From the NCBI GenBank assembly GCA_002155895.1, contig MUMD01000067.1:1-55173 (forward strand): DNA of 55,173 nucleotides. Direction: 5' to 3'. This document shows, piece by piece, positions 1 through 8,982 of this stretch. Every line of letters begins with the position of its first letter. Position 1 is the first letter of the stretch. Source of the DNA: Streptomyces rochei. GTDB lineage: Bacteria; Actinomycetota; Actinomycetes; Streptomycetales; Streptomycetaceae. The notes beneath the pieces were generated by a model. It worked only from the letters and a program-made list of their open reading frames with translations, was not told the origin of the DNA and ran no database searches. The position numbers were made by a program, and so were the translations under genes.

Positions 1-1
1 C

Positions 2-664
2 TCCGCCTCCGCCCTGGGCGCGGCCCTCGGCTCCCCGCTGGTCGACGCGGCCGACGACGTCGTACGGGTCCTGGTGCCGGCCCCGCCCCGGGCGGAGGAC
101 GGCGGGGGCGTGCGGCCCGAGAGGGACGGGGGCGTGCGGCCCGAAGGGGACGGGAGCGTGCGGCCCGAAGGGGACGGGAGCGTGCGGCCCGAGGCAGGCG
201 CGGCGGCCCCGCGCAAGCCGCCCGCCGGTTCCGGCCCCGCCGGTTCCGGCCCCGCCGCTCAGCCCGGCTGGACCCTCGGCGTCAGCGCGCCCGTCGCCCC
301 CGCCGAATGGCCCGCCGCCGACGCGCAGGCGGCGCGGGCGCTGGCCAGGGCCCGGGCCACCCGGTCCGCGCTGGTCCGGCACGCCGAGCGGCCGGGATTC
401 GCCGACCTCGTGCCGCCCGGCGAGGCCGCGGCGCACGCGCGGGCGCTGCTCGCGCCGATCGGCGGCGTTCCGGCGCTCGCCGAGACGCTGCGGGCCTGGC
501 TCTCCCTGCACGGCAGCTGGGACCGGACCGCCGTCGCCCTGTCCGTGCACCGCAACACCGTCCGCCAGCGCATCGCCCGCTGCGCGGCCCTGCTGGGCGC
601 CGACCTCGACGACCCGGACGTGCGGATGGAGCTGTGGTTCGCGCTGCGGCACCTGCGAGGGTGA
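2..664 (+). CDS. PucR-family transcriptional regulator, C-terminal part
   Basis: The reading frame is open from the first complete codon at position 2, so the gene starts upstream of the window. The C-terminal 60 residues form the helix-turn-helix typical of PucR/CdaR-type regulators (LAETLRAWLSLHGSWDRTA, then VHRNTVRQRIARCAALLG). In this family that region is the DNA-binding end. The part before it is Pro/Ala/Gly-rich and carries a tandem octapeptide repeat (positions 110-193), which looks like a flexible linker rather than a folded domain. The protein ends in LRHLRG with TGA at 662-664. The N-terminal sensory domain is outside the window, so the ligand cannot be guessed. The next gene begins 61 bp downstream on the same strand. 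Confidence 0.8.
   Translation, partial: SASALGAALGSPLVDAADDVVRVLVPAPPRAEDGGGVRPERDGGVRPEGDGSVRPEGDGSVRPEAGAAAPRKPPAGSGPAGSGPAAQPGWTLGVSAPVAPAEWPAADAQAARALARARATRSALVRHAERPGFADLVPPGEAAAHARALLAPIGGVPALAETLRAWLSLHGSWDRTAVALSVHRNTVRQRIARCAALLGADLDDPDVRMELWFALRHLRG
110..193 (+). repeat. 24-bp in-frame tandem repeat in the PucR-like gene
   Basis: Three complete 24-bp units (110-133, 134-157, 158-181) and a 12-bp partial fourth unit. Units 2 and 3 are identical, and unit 1 differs at a few bases. Translated, they give VRPERDGG, VRPEGDGS, VRPEGDGS and VRPE, so the unit length keeps the frame. This is probably a slippage-prone linker whose copy number could vary between strains. Confidence 0.85.
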
Positions 665-725
665 CCCGCGTCCCAGCCCGCGACATGCCGAAGACGCCCA
701 CAGGCGGCTGCTACACAATGGAGCC

Positions 726-1520
726 ATGCCGATACCCGGGACACCCAGCCGCGCCGAACTCGCCGAACACCTCGTCAGAACCCGTATCGCGGGCGACGTC
801 GCCACGCCCCGCGAGAACAACCTCTCCCACTACCGCAAGCTCGCCAACGGCGACCGGGGCTTCTGGCTCGGTCTGGAGCTGGGGGACCGCTGGAGCGACG
901 AGCAGGACGTGCTCGCGGTGATGGCGGAGCGGGTCGGCGTCAACGACGACCCGGAGTACCGGTACGGCCAGGACACCATCGATCCCGAGCTGACCGTGGC
1001 CGCGCTGGAGCGGATGGCCGGCCGGCTGCGCAAGGCGGCGGACGGCGGTCAGCGGGTGCTGTTCGCGACCGGTCACCCGGGCGGCCTGCTCGACGTGCAC
1101 CGGGCCACCGCGAACGCCCTGCGGGCGGCGGGCTGCGAGATCGTCGTGATCCCGGAGGGGCTGACGACGGAGGAGGGGTACGTCCAGCAGTTCGCGGACG
1201 TGGCGGTGCTGGAGCACGGCGCCTCGCTGTGGCACACCCATTCCGGTGAGCCGATGAAGGCCATCCTGACGGGGCTGGAGCGCGAGGGCCGCCCGCTGCC
1301 CGACCTGGTGGTCGCCGACCACGGCTGGGCCGGTTACGCGGCCCAGCACGGCGTCGACTCCGTCGGCTACGCCGACTGCAACGACCCGGCGCTCTTCCTC
1401 GCCGAGTCCGAGGGCGTCCTCCAGGTGGCGGTGCCGCTGGACGACCACGTGGTCAGCCCCCGCTACTACGACCCGATGACGGCGTACCTGCTGAGCGAGG
1501 CGGGTCTCGGCGGCCAGTAG
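726..1520 (+). CDS. Conserved actinobacterial protein of the 'phosphatase' family
   Basis: 264 residues with an ATG start. I recognise it as the protein that sits in this position in Streptomyces and is usually annotated simply as phosphatase. Visible conserved stretches are RVLFATGHPGGLLDVHRA (about 115-132), EHGASLWHTHSGEPM (about 168-182) and LVVADHGWAGYAAQHGVD (about 195-212). They alternate predicted strands with Gly/His/Asp-rich turns, as in an alpha/beta enzyme with a metal or phosphate site. There is no signal peptide and no membrane segment, so it should be cytoplasmic. It converges on the cation transporter gene, with 11 bp between the stops. The substrate is unknown, and the phosphatase label rests on family naming rather than on a motif I can identify as catalytic. 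Confidence 0.6.
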   Translation: MPIPGTPSRAELAEHLVRTRIAGDVATPRENNLSHYRKLANGDRGFWLGLELGDRWSDEQDVLAVMAERVGVNDDPEYRYGQDTIDPELTVAALERMAGRLRKAADGGQRVLFATGHPGGLLDVHRATANALRAAGCEIVVIPEGLTTEEGYVQQFADVAVLEHGASLWHTHSGEPMKAILTGLEREGRPLPDLVVADHGWAGYAAQHGVDSVGYADCNDPALFLAESEGVLQVAVPLDDHVVSPRYYDPMTAYLLSEAGLGGQ

Positions 1521-1531
1521 GGGCCGTCCGA

Positions 1532-2506
1532 TCACGGCCAGGGGTTGAGCCCCTCCGAGCGGCGCTGCGCGAAACCGGGCGTCGGGTCCAGGTAGACCCG
1601 GCGGATCACCGGGAACTCCTCGCGCAGCCGCTGCTCGGCCCGCTCGCTCGCCCACTCGATCTGCGCCGCCGTCGCCACGTCCCGGAAATCGACCTTGGCG
1701 GCGACCAGCGCCTCCCGCGGCCCCTGCACCAGCGTGGTCAGCTCCAGTACGGCCTCGATGTGCTCGACGGCCACCAGCTCCGCGCGGACGCGCTCGCGCA
1801 CGGTGCGGGGCAGCGGGCGGCCGATGAGGAACTCGGCGTTGGAGCGGCCCAGCACCCAGGCGACGTACAGCAGCAGCGCGCCGATGCACAGGGAGGCGGC
1901 GCCGTCCCAGACGCCGGAGCCGGTGAGCTGCCCGCCGAGGAGCCCGCCGGCGGCCAGCAGCAGACCGGCCAGCGCGGCGGAGTCCTCCATCACGACGGCC
2001 TTGACGGCGGTGTCGGGGGTGCGGCGCAGATAGCGGCCGAAGGGCACGCGGTAGCGGCGGGCCTCGCCGTGCGCCTGCTTGAGGCCGGTGCGCAGCGAGT
2101 AGCCCTCCAGGAGGAAGGCGACGGCGAGGACGAGGTAGGCGATGAGCGGGTCGCCGGGTTCCTCACCGTGGGTGAGGGTGTGGACGCCGTCGTAGAGGGA
2201 GAAGACCGCGCCGCCGACGAAGGTGGCGACGGCGGCGAGCAGGGCCCAGATGTAGCGCTCGGGTCCGTGGCCGAGGGGGTGGTCCTCGTCGGCGGGGCGT
2301 TCGCTGCGTTTCAGGGAGGTCAGCAGCAGGACCTCGGTGACGGTGTCGGCGACCGAGTGCGCGGCCTCCGACAGCATCGCGCTGGAGCCGCTGATCACGC
2401 CGGCCACCGCCTTGGCGACGGCGATGCCCAGATTGGCGATGGCGGCGACCAGCACCGTGAAGGTGCTCTCGCCGCCGCCGTTCTTCCCTCGCGCAGGTTC
2501 CGCCAT
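1532..2506 (-). CDS. Cation diffusion facilitator (ZnT9/SLC30A9-like)
   Basis: 324 residues from the ATG at 2506. An upstream extension of the frame would overlap the next gene and lacks family sequence. The first helix pair contains SAMLSEAAHSVADTVTE, the CDF signature with the HxxxD metal site in the second membrane helix. The fifth helix has VVMEDSAALAGLLLA, where Glu replaces the usual His; this E-D pattern is seen in the ZnT9/SLC30A9-like branch. About six membrane helices are followed by a cytoplasmic domain of roughly 90 residues (AKVDFRDVATAAQIEWASE). The role is probably divalent-metal (Zn, Mn or similar) export in antiport with protons. The start lies 4 bp from the stop of the thioesterase gene, so the two are co-transcribed. 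Confidence 0.85.
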   Translation of the reverse strand: MAEPARGKNGGGESTFTVLVAAIANLGIAVAKAVAGVISGSSAMLSEAAHSVADTVTEVLLLTSLKRSERPADEDHPLGHGPERYIWALLAAVATFVGGAVFSLYDGVHTLTHGEEPGDPLIAYLVLAVAFLLEGYSLRTGLKQAHGEARRYRVPFGRYLRRTPDTAVKAVVMEDSAALAGLLLAAGGLLGGQLTGSGVWDGAASLCIGALLLYVAWVLGRSNAEFLIGRPLPRTVRERVRAELVAVEHIEAVLELTTLVQGPREALVAAKVDFRDVATAAQIEWASERAEQRLREEFPVIRRVYLDPTPGFAQRRSEGLNPWP

Positions 2507-2510
2507 GCCC

Positions 2511-3383
2511 TCAGTGTTCCCGAGGGACGCGCACCACGCCTTCCTGGATGACCGAGAGGGCGAGCCGCCCGTCCTGCGTGTAGATGCGGGCCTGGCCCAG
2601 GCCCCGGCCACCGGACGCGGACGGCGACTGCTGGTCGTAGAGCAGCCACTCGTCGGCGCGGAAGGGCCGGTGGAACCACATGGCGTGGTCCAGCGAGGCC
2701 CCGACGACGTCGCCGACGGCCCAGCCGCCCCGGCCGTGCGCGAGCAGGACCGAGTCGAGGAGGGTCATGTCGGAGACGTAGGTGGCGAGGACGACGTGCA
2801 GCAGCGGGTCGTCGGTGAGCTTGCCGTTGGTGCGGAACCACACCTGGGAGTGGGGTTCGCGGGGCGTGCCGTAGTCGCCGAAGGGCGGGTCGTCGACGTA
2901 GCGCAGGTCGACGGCGGCCCGCGCCTCCAGGAACCGCTCCACGGTCTCGGCGGGCAGGTGCGGGTAGCTCCGCAGCCGCTCCTCGCCGGTCGGGAGGGTC
3001 GCCGGGTCCGGGGCGTCCGGCATCGGGGCCTGGTGGTCCAGGCCCTCCTCGTACGTCTGGAAGGACGCCGACAGACCGAAGATCGGCTTGCCGTGCTGGA
3101 CGGCGACGACGCGGCGGGTGGTGAAGGAGCGGCCGTCGCGCAGGCGGTCGACGTTGTAGACGATCGGGGCGTCCGGGTCACCGGGGCGCAGGAAGTACGC
3201 GTGCAGCGAGTGCGCGTGCCGGTCGGCGGGGACCGTGCGGCCGGCGGCCACCAGGGCCTGGGCGGCCACCTGCCCGCCGAAGACCCGGGGGACGACGGCG
3301 GAGCGGGAGCGGCCGCGGTAGATGTCCTCCTCGATCCGCTCGAGGTCGAGCAGATCGAGGAGGGACTGGAGTGCTTCGCTCAT
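2511..3383 (-). CDS. tesB: Acyl-CoA thioesterase II (TesB family)
   Basis: 290 residues, the normal length for TesB. It has a tandem double hot-dog fold. The N-terminal half carries RVFGGQVAAQALVAAGRTV and HSLHAYFLRPGDP. The C-terminal half carries LATYVSDMTLLDSVLLAHG and SLDHAMWFHRPFRADEWLL, which supply the Asp-Thr/Ser-Gln type catalytic network of the family. It hydrolyses medium- to long-chain acyl-CoA to free acid and CoA in the cytosol. It lies between the acyl-CoA dehydrogenase gene (9 bp upstream) and the cation transporter, so the three leftward genes probably form one transcript controlled from the operator near 4580. Confidence 0.93.
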   Translation of the reverse strand: MSEALQSLLDLLDLERIEEDIYRGRSRSAVVPRVFGGQVAAQALVAAGRTVPADRHAHSLHAYFLRPGDPDAPIVYNVDRLRDGRSFTTRRVVAVQHGKPIFGLSASFQTYEEGLDHQAPMPDAPDPATLPTGEERLRSYPHLPAETVERFLEARAAVDLRYVDDPPFGDYGTPREPHSQVWFRTNGKLTDDPLLHVVLATYVSDMTLLDSVLLAHGRGGWAVGDVVGASLDHAMWFHRPFRADEWLLYDQQSPSASGGRGLGQARIYTQDGRLALSVIQEGVVRVPREH

Positions 3384-3392
3384 GTCCCGTGT

Positions 3393-4550
3393 CTACAGGC
3401 CCATGTTCTTCGCGATGATCGACTTCATGATCTCGCTGGTGCCGCCGTAGATGCGGTTGACGCGGTTGTCCGCGTACAGGCGGGCGATCGGGTACTCGTT
3501 CATGTAGCCGTAGCCGCCGTGCAGCTGGAGGCAGCGGTCGATGACGCGGTGGGCGACCTCGGTGCAGAACAGCTTGGCGCTGGCGGCCTCGGCGGGGGTG
3601 AGTTCCCCGGCGTCCAGGGCCTCGGTGGCGCGGTCGGCGACGGCCTCGGCGGCGTCCACCTCGGCCTGGCAGGCGGCCAGCTCGAACTTGGTGTTCTGGA
3701 AGTGGGCGACCGGCTTGCCGAAGACGGTGCGCTCCTGCACGTACTGCTTGGCGAAGCGCACGGCGGCCTTGGCCTGGGCGTAGGCGCCGAAGGCGATGCC
3801 CCAGCGCTCGGAGGCCAGGTTGTGGCCGAGGTAGGAGAAGCCCTTGTTCTCCTCGCCGAGGAGGTCCTCGACGGGGACCTTGACGTCGACGAAGGCCAGC
3901 TCGGCCGTGTCGGAGGTGCGCAGGCCCAGCTTGTCCAGCTTGCGGCCGACCGAGTAGCCCTCGGACTTGGTGTCCACCGCGAACAGGGAGATGCCGAAGC
4001 GGCGGTCCTCGGCGGTGGGCGCGGAGGTGCGGGCGCAGACGATCACCTTGTCGGCGTGGACACCGCCGGTGATGAAGGTCTTGGCGCCGTTGAGGACGTA
4101 GTGGGTGCCGTCCTCGCTCAGCTTGGCGGTGGTCTTCATGCCCGCGAGGTCGGAGCCGGTGCCCGGCTCGGTCATCGCGATGGCCCACATCTCCTCGCCG
4201 GTGACGAACTTCGGCAGGTAGCGCTTCTTCTGCTCGTCGGTGGCCAGCATCTTGATGTAGGGCAGGGCGAGCAGCACGTGCACGCCGGAGCCGCCGAACT
4301 GCACGCCGGCCCGGGCGGTCTCCTCGTACAGGACCGCCTCGAACTTGTGGCTGTCCATGCCCGCGCCGCCGAACTCCTCGGGCACGTTGATGCCGAAGAT
4401 GCCCAGCTCGCCGAGCTTGTAGTAGAAGTCGCGCGGCGCCTGGCCCGCGGCGAACCACTCGTCGTAGACGGGGACGACCTCGGCCTCGATGAAGGCGCGG
4501 ATGGTCTCCCGGAACGCCTCGTGGTCCTCGTTGAACACCGTACGACGCAC
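3393..4550 (-). CDS. Acyl-CoA dehydrogenase, probable isovaleryl-CoA dehydrogenase type
   Basis: 385 residues from the GTG at 4550, chosen because GGAGGTGG sits about five bases before it. The frame upstream of this start runs into the promoter. Three-domain acyl-CoA dehydrogenase: AIAMTEPGTGSDLAGMKTT (about 123-141, FAD/substrate), HGGYGYMNEYPIARLY (about 344-359) and a C-terminal IYGGTSEIMKSIIAKNMGL. At the position where most family members carry the catalytic Glu (IYEGT) there is Gly369. A Glu is present instead at residue 248 in LASERWGIA, matching the position used by isovaleryl- and long-chain acyl-CoA dehydrogenases. With methylcrotonyl-CoA carboxylase and HMG-CoA lyase next door, I infer the leucine step isovaleryl-CoA to 3-methylcrotonyl-CoA. 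A long-chain substrate remains possible. Confidence 0.88.
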   Translation of the reverse strand: MRRTVFNEDHEAFRETIRAFIEAEVVPVYDEWFAAGQAPRDFYYKLGELGIFGINVPEEFGGAGMDSHKFEAVLYEETARAGVQFGGSGVHVLLALPYIKMLATDEQKKRYLPKFVTGEEMWAIAMTEPGTGSDLAGMKTTAKLSEDGTHYVLNGAKTFITGGVHADKVIVCARTSAPTAEDRRFGISLFAVDTKSEGYSVGRKLDKLGLRTSDTAELAFVDVKVPVEDLLGEENKGFSYLGHNLASERWGIAFGAYAQAKAAVRFAKQYVQERTVFGKPVAHFQNTKFELAACQAEVDAAEAVADRATEALDAGELTPAEAASAKLFCTEVAHRVIDRCLQLHGGYGYMNEYPIARLYADNRVNRIYGGTSEIMKSIIAKNMGL

Positions 4551-4576
4551 CGCGCCACCTCCAGGGTACGAATATC

Positions 4577-4590
4577 TAAGCGCTTGCTCA
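4577..4590. promoter_or_regulatory. Palindromic operator upstream of the acyl-CoA dehydrogenase
   Basis: The 14-bp sequence TAAGCGCTTGCTCA is an inverted repeat of the form TnAGC-N4-GCTnA, 27 bp upstream of the dehydrogenase start. Its size and symmetry suit a TetR-family dimer. It differs from the two GTTAAC-type palindromes near 5310-5354, so it may belong to another regulator than the adjacent TetR protein. Confidence 0.5.
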
Positions 4591-4675
4591 GACTTCACCG
4601 TACCGGCGGGTAGGGAGCAGCGTCCAGAGCGGGGCGTGGGTAACCCTCGTCACTCCCCCGCCCGCGCCGCCTCCC

Positions 4676-5287
4676 CTACTCCGCGGCCACCGCCGCGAAC
4701 GCGCCCCGCGCCATCCGGTGCAGCAGCGCCGCCGTCACCGCGCGGCCCGGCAGGGAGCCGGGGCGGCCCAGGTGGGGGGTGGAGTTGAGGAGGCCGAAGA
4801 CCGAGTGGACGGCCGAGCGGGCGCTCGGTTCCGGGACCGCCGGGTAGACCTGGCGCAGCACCCCGACCCACAGCTCGACGTACTGCCGCTGGAGCTGGCG
4901 GACCATCTTGCGGTCGGCGTCCCGGAGGCGGTCCAGCTCGCGGTCGTGCAGGGTGATGAGCGGGCGGTCGTCGAGCGCGAAGTCGATGTGACCCTCGATG
5001 AGCGAGTCGAGGACCGCCTCGGGACCCGTGTCGGAGCCGGCCACCCCGTCGGCCTCCGCCAGCCGCCGCTTCGCCCCGGTCAGCAGCGAGTCGCTGATCC
5101 CCACCAGCAGCTCGGCGAGCATCGCGTCCTTGCCGGCGAAGTGCCGGTAGAGGCCGGGGCCGCTGATGCCGACCGCGGCCCCTATCTCGTCGACGCCGAC
5201 ACCGTGGAACCCGCGCTCGGCGAAGAGCCGGGCGGCCTCCTTGAGGATCTGCTCGCGGCGGGTGGGGGCGTCGGTTCTGGTGGCCAT
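4676..5287 (-). CDS. TetR-family repressor of the acyl-CoA catabolic genes
   Basis: 203 residues. The N-terminus is a standard TetR DNA-binding domain (RREQILKEAARLFAERGFHG, then VDEIGAAVGISGPGLYRHF). The C-terminal 140 residues form the ligand-binding/dimerisation part, with no motif that names a ligand. The gene is transcribed away from accD1, with 106 bp between the two starts, and that gap holds two palindromic sites. Autoregulation together with repression of the carboxylase operon is therefore likely, and an acyl-CoA intermediate is a reasonable ligand. The last two points are inference from the layout, not from the ligand domain. Confidence 0.88.
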   Translation of the reverse strand: MATRTDAPTRREQILKEAARLFAERGFHGVGVDEIGAAVGISGPGLYRHFAGKDAMLAELLVGISDSLLTGAKRRLAEADGVAGSDTGPEAVLDSLIEGHIDFALDDRPLITLHDRELDRLRDADRKMVRQLQRQYVELWVGVLRQVYPAVPEPSARSAVHSVFGLLNSTPHLGRPGSLPGRAVTAALLHRMARGAFAAVAAE

Positions 5288-5308
5288 GGGATCAATTCTA
5301 GACAGGGC

Positions 5309-5354
5309 GGTTAGCGGTCGTTAACCTGAGGGAAATGCGTTAACGCTCATTAAC
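5309..5354. promoter_or_regulatory. Two palindromic TetR operators in the tetR-accD1 gap
   Basis: Site 1 (5309-5326) reads GGTTAGCGGTCGTTAACC and site 2 (5339-5354) reads GTTAACGCTCATTAAC. Both are near-perfect inverted repeats on the pattern GTTAnCGnnCnTTAAC. Their centres are 29 bp apart, about three helical turns, which suits two dimers on one face of the DNA. They lie between the divergent starts at 5287 and 5394 and are the obvious binding sites of the adjacent TetR protein. Confidence 0.72.
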
Positions 5355-5393
5355 CGATCGACCGATCGACCCATCGGGTGAGGGGACCGCAGG

Positions 5394-7010
5394 ATGCACG
5401 AGGCACCGGAGCTGACGACGGCGGCGGATCCCGCCTCCGAGGCCTTTCGGGCCAACGAGGAGGCGCACCGCGTCCTCGTGGAGGAGCTGCGCGCCAAGCT
5501 GGCGGCGGCCAGGCTCGGCGGCGGGGAGCGGGCCCGGGCCCGGCACACCGCCCGCGGCAAGCTGCTGCCGCGCGACCGCGTGGACACACTGCTCGACCCG
5601 GGCTCGCCGTTCCTGGAGCTGGCGCCGCTCGCGGCCGACGGGCTCTACGACGGGCAGGCCCCGGCCGCCGGTGTGATCGCCGGGATCGGCCGGGTGAGCG
5701 GCCGGGAGTGCGTGATCGTCGCCAACGACGCCACCGTCAAGGGCGGCACGTACTACCCCATGACGGTGAAGAAGCACCTGCGGGCGCAGGAGGTGGCGCT
5801 GGAGAACCGGCTGCCCTGCCTGTATCTGGTGGACTCCGGGGGCGCCTTCCTGCCGATGCAGGACGAGGTCTTCCCGGACCGCGAGCACTTCGGGCGGATC
5901 TTCTACAACCAGGCCCGGATGTCCGGCGCCGGCATCCCGCAGATCGCCGCCGTCCTCGGCTCCTGCACGGCGGGCGGGGCGTACGTCCCGGCGATGAGCG
6001 ACGAGGCGGTGATCGTCCGCAATCAGGGCACGATCTTCCTGGGCGGCCCGCCGCTGGTGAAGGCGGCCACCGGCGAGGTGGTCACGGCGGAGGAGCTGGG
6101 CGGCGGCGAGGTGCACTCGCGGGTGTCCGGCGTGACCGACCACCTGGCGGAGGACGACGCGCACGCGCTCAGGATCGTGCGGCAGATCGTCTCCACCCTG
6201 CCCGAGCGCGGCCCGCTCCCCTGGGGCGTGGAGCCCGCCGTCGAGCCCAAGGTCGACCCGCAGCAGATGTCCGGCGTGGTCCCGGTCGACTCCCGCACCC
6301 CCTACGACGTCCGCGAGATCATCGCCCGGGTGGTGGACGGCTCCCGGTTCGCCGAGTTCAAGTCCGAGTACGGGCAGACGCTGGTCACCGGCTTCGCCCG
6401 CATCCACGGCCACCCGGTCGGCATCGTCGCCAACAACGGCATCCTGTTCGCCGAGTCGGCCCAGAAGGGCGCCCACTTCATCGAGCTGTGCGACCAGCGC
6501 GGCATCCCGCTGGTGTTCCTGCAGAACATCTCCGGCTTCATGGTCGGCAAGGACTACGAGGCGGGCGGCATCGCCAAGCACGGCGCCAAGATGGTGACGG
6601 CGGTGGCGTGCACGCGGGTGCCGAAGCTGACGGTGGTGGTCGGCGGGTCGTACGGCGCGGGGAACTACTCGATGTGCGGGCGGGCGTACTCGCCGCGCTT
6701 CCTGTGGATGTGGCCCAACGCCAAGATCTCCGTCATGGGCGGCGAGCAGGCCGCGTCCGTGCTGGCCACGGTCAAGCGGGACCAGCTGGAGGCCCGCGGC
6801 GAACAGTGGCCGGCCGAGGAGGAGGAGTCCTTCAAGGCGCCGATCCGCGCGCAGTACGAGCACCAGGGGAACGCCTACTACGCGACCGCCCGCCTGTGGG
6901 ACGACGGGGTGATCGAGCCCGCCGACACCCGGCAGGTGCTGGGTCTGGCCCTGACCGCGTGTGCCAACGCGCCGCTAGGCGAGCCCCAGTTCGGCGTCTT
7001 CCGGATGTGA
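5394..7010 (+). CDS. accD1: Methylcrotonyl-CoA carboxylase, carboxyltransferase (beta) subunit
   Basis: 538 residues, the usual length of a 3-methylcrotonyl-CoA carboxylase beta subunit. Both crotonase-like carboxyltransferase halves are present. The N-terminal half has [19 protein letters not shown] (about 142-160), [19 protein letters not shown] and [14 protein letters not shown]. The C-terminal half has [38 protein letters not shown] and [16 protein letters not shown]. The DEVFPD and [11 protein letters not shown] signatures favour methylcrotonyl-CoA over acetyl- or propionyl-CoA. It transfers CO2 from carboxybiotin to methylcrotonyl-CoA in leucine breakdown. It is the first gene of a four-gene operon and lies directly downstream of two palindromic operators. 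In Streptomyces this locus has been called accD1. Confidence 0.93.
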   Translation: MHEAPELTTAADPASEAFRANEEAHRVLVEELRAKLAAARLGGGERARARHTARGKLLPRDRVDTLLDPGSPFLELAPLAADGLYDGQAPAAGVIAGIGRVSGRECVIVANDATVKGGTYYPMTVKKHLRAQEVALENRLPCLYLVDSGGAFLPMQDEVFPDREHFGRIFYNQARMSGAGIPQIAAVLGSCTAGGAYVPAMSDEAVIVRNQGTIFLGGPPLVKAATGEVVTAEELGGGEVHSRVSGVTDHLAEDDAHALRIVRQIVSTLPERGPLPWGVEPAVEPKVDPQQMSGVVPVDSRTPYDVREIIARVVDGSRFAEFKSEYGQTLVTGFARIHGHPVGIVANNGILFAESAQKGAHFIELCDQRGIPLVFLQNISGFMVGKDYEAGGIAKHGAKMVTAVACTRVPKLTVVVGGSYGAGNYSMCGRAYSPRFLWMWPNAKISVMGGEQAASVLATVKRDQLEARGEQWPAEEEESFKAPIRAQYEHQGNAYYATARLWDDGVIEPADTRQVLGLALTACANAPLGEPQFGVFRM

Positions 7011-7023
7011 GGAGGGGACTTCG

Positions 7024-8982
7024 ATGGGGAGCCTGATGTTCGACACGGTGCTGGTGGCCAACCGCGGTGAGATCGCGGTGCGGGTCGTCCGGACCCTGCG
7101 CTCGATGGGCGTGCGCTCGGTGGCGGTCTTCTCCGACGCCGACGCGGACGCCCGGCACGTGCGGGAGGCCGACGAGGCGGTACGGATCGGCCCGGCGCCG
7201 GCGGCGGAGAGCTATCTGTCGGTGGAGCGGCTGCTGGAGGCCGCCGCCCGCACCGGCGCGCAGGCCGTCCACCCGGGGTACGGCTTCCTCGCCGAGAACG
7301 CCGGCTTCGCGCGGGCCTGCGAGGAGGCGGGGCTGGTCTTCATCGGGCCGCCCGCCGACGCCATCGCCCTGATGGGCGACAAGATCCGCGCCAAGGAGAC
7401 GGTGAAGGCGGCCGGGGTGCCGGTGGTGCCGGGCTCCAGCGGCAGCGGTCTGACGGACGCGCAGCTCGTGGACGCCGCCCGCGAGATCGGGACGCCGGTG
7501 CTGCTCAAGCCGTCGGCCGGCGGGGGCGGCAAGGGCATGCGGCTGGTGCGGGACGCGGCCGTGCTCGCCGACGAGATCGCCGCCGCCCGCCGCGAGGCCC
7601 GCGCCTCCTTCGGCGACGACACGCTGCTGGTGGAGCGGTGGATCGACCGGCCCCGGCACATCGAGATCCAGGTCCTGGCCGACGGCCACGGCAACGTGGT
7701 CCACCTGGGCGAGCGCGAGTGCTCGCTCCAGCGCCGGCACCAGAAGGTCATCGAGGAGGCGCCGAGCGTCCTGCTCGACGAGGCGACCCGGGCCGCGATG
7801 GGCGAGGCGGCCGTGCAGGCGGCCCGCTCCTGCGGCTACCGGGGCGCGGGCACGGTGGAGTTCATCGTGCCGGGCAACGACCCGTCCTCGTACTACTTCA
7901 TGGAGATGAACACCCGCCTCCAGGTGGAGCACCCGGTGACCGAACTGGTCACGGGCCTGGACCTGGTGGAGTGGCAGCTGCGGGTGGCGGCGGGCGAGGA
8001 GCTGGACTTCGCGCAGCGGGACGTACGGCTGACCGGGCACGCGATCGAGGCCCGCCTGTGCGCCGAGGACCCGGCGCGCGGCTTCCTCCCCTCCGGCGGC
8101 ACGGTGCTGCGCCTGCACGAGCCCGAGGGCGACGGCGTGCGCACCGACTCCGGGCTCAGCGAGGGCACCGAGGTCGGCAGCCTCTACGACCCGATGCTGT
8201 CCAAGGTGATCGCCTACGGCCCCGACCGCGCCACCGCCCTGCGCAAGCTCCGGGCGGCCCTGGCCCGGACGGTGACGCTGGGCGTGCAGACCAACGCCGG
8301 GTTCCTGCGCCGACTGCTCGCGCACCCGGCGGTGGTGGCCGGCGAGCTGGACACCGGGCTGGTGGAGCGCGAGGTCGACGGCCTGGTCTCCCTCGACGTA
8401 CCGGAGGAGGTCTACGAGGCGGCGGCGGCCGTACGGCTGGACGCGCTGCGCCCGCGCGGGGACGGCTGGACGGACCCGTTCTCGGTGCCGAACGGCTGGC
8501 GCATGGGCGGCGAGCCGAAACCGGTCGCCTTCCACCTGCGGGCGACGGGACACGAGCCCGTCACTCACACCCCGCGCGGCACCCACACCGTCACCGAGGA
8601 CCGCGTGTCGGTGACGCTGGACGGCGTCCGGCACACCTTCCACCGCGGCGCCGACTGGCTGGGCCGCGACGGCGACGCCTGGCAGGTGCGCGACCACGAC
8701 CCGGTCGCCGCCTCCCTCACCGGCGCCGCCCACGCGGGCGCCGACTCGCTGACCGCGCCGATGCCGGGCACGGTGACGGTGGTCAAGGTGGCCGTCGGCG
8801 ACGAGGTGAGCGCCGGGCAGAGCCTGCTGGTGGTGGAGGCGATGAAGATGGAGCACGTCATCTCCGCCCCGCACGCGGGCACGGTCGCCGAGCTGGACGT
8901 GGCGCCGGGCACGACCGTCGCCATGGACCAGGTGCTCGCGGTCATCGCCCCCACCGACGACGGCGAACAGGAGACGGCGTGA
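7024..8982 (+). CDS. mccA: Biotin carboxylase / biotin carboxyl carrier (alpha) subunit
   Basis: 652 residues, with GAGGAGG seven bases before the ATG. Order of domains: biotin carboxylase N-domain ([20 protein letters not shown], 10-29), ATP-grasp ([50 protein letters not shown]), biotin carboxylase C-domain ([18 protein letters not shown]), a linker of about 150 residues, and a C-terminal biotinyl domain with EAMKMEH, Lys608 being the biotin site. It carboxylates its own biotin with ATP and bicarbonate for the AccD1 subunit encoded 13 bp upstream. The stop overlaps the next gene by four bases. Some annotations name this gene accC; methylcrotonyl-CoA is inferred from the operon. Confidence 0.93.
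   Translation: MGSLMFDTVLVANRGEIAVRVVRTLRSMGVRSVAVFSDADADARHVREADEAVRIGPAPAAESYLSVERLLEAAARTGAQAVHPGYGFLAENAGFARACEEAGLVFIGPPADAIALMGDKIRAKETVKAAGVPVVPGSSGSGLTDAQLVDAAREIGTPVLLKPSAGGGGKGMRLVRDAAVLADEIAAARREARASFGDDTLLVERWIDRPRHIEIQVLADGHGNVVHLGERECSLQRRHQKVIEEAPSVLLDEATRAAMGEAAVQAARSCGYRGAGTVEFIVPGNDPSSYYFMEMNTRLQVEHPVTELVTGLDLVEWQLRVAAGEELDFAQRDVRLTGHAIEARLCAEDPARGFLPSGGTVLRLHEPEGDGVRTDSGLSEGTEVGSLYDPMLSKVIAYGPDRATALRKLRAALARTVTLGVQTNAGFLRRLLAHPAVVAGELDTGLVEREVDGLVSLDVPEEVYEAAAAVRLDALRPRGDGWTDPFSVPNGWRMGGEPKPVAFHLRATGHEPVTHTPRGTHTVTEDRVSVTLDGVRHTFHRGADWLGRDGDAWQVRDHDPVAASLTGAAHAGADSLTAPMPGTVTVVKVAVGDEVSAGQSLLVVEAMKMEHVISAPHAGTVAELDVAPGTTVAMDQVLAVIAPTDDGEQETA

Noticed and set aside
2337..4613. 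A 758-codon plus-strand open frame opposite the CDF, thioesterase and dehydrogenase genes
   Set aside because: The Val/Gly/Asp-rich composition without motifs is typical of the antisense frame of GC-rich genes; all three opposing genes have family signatures.
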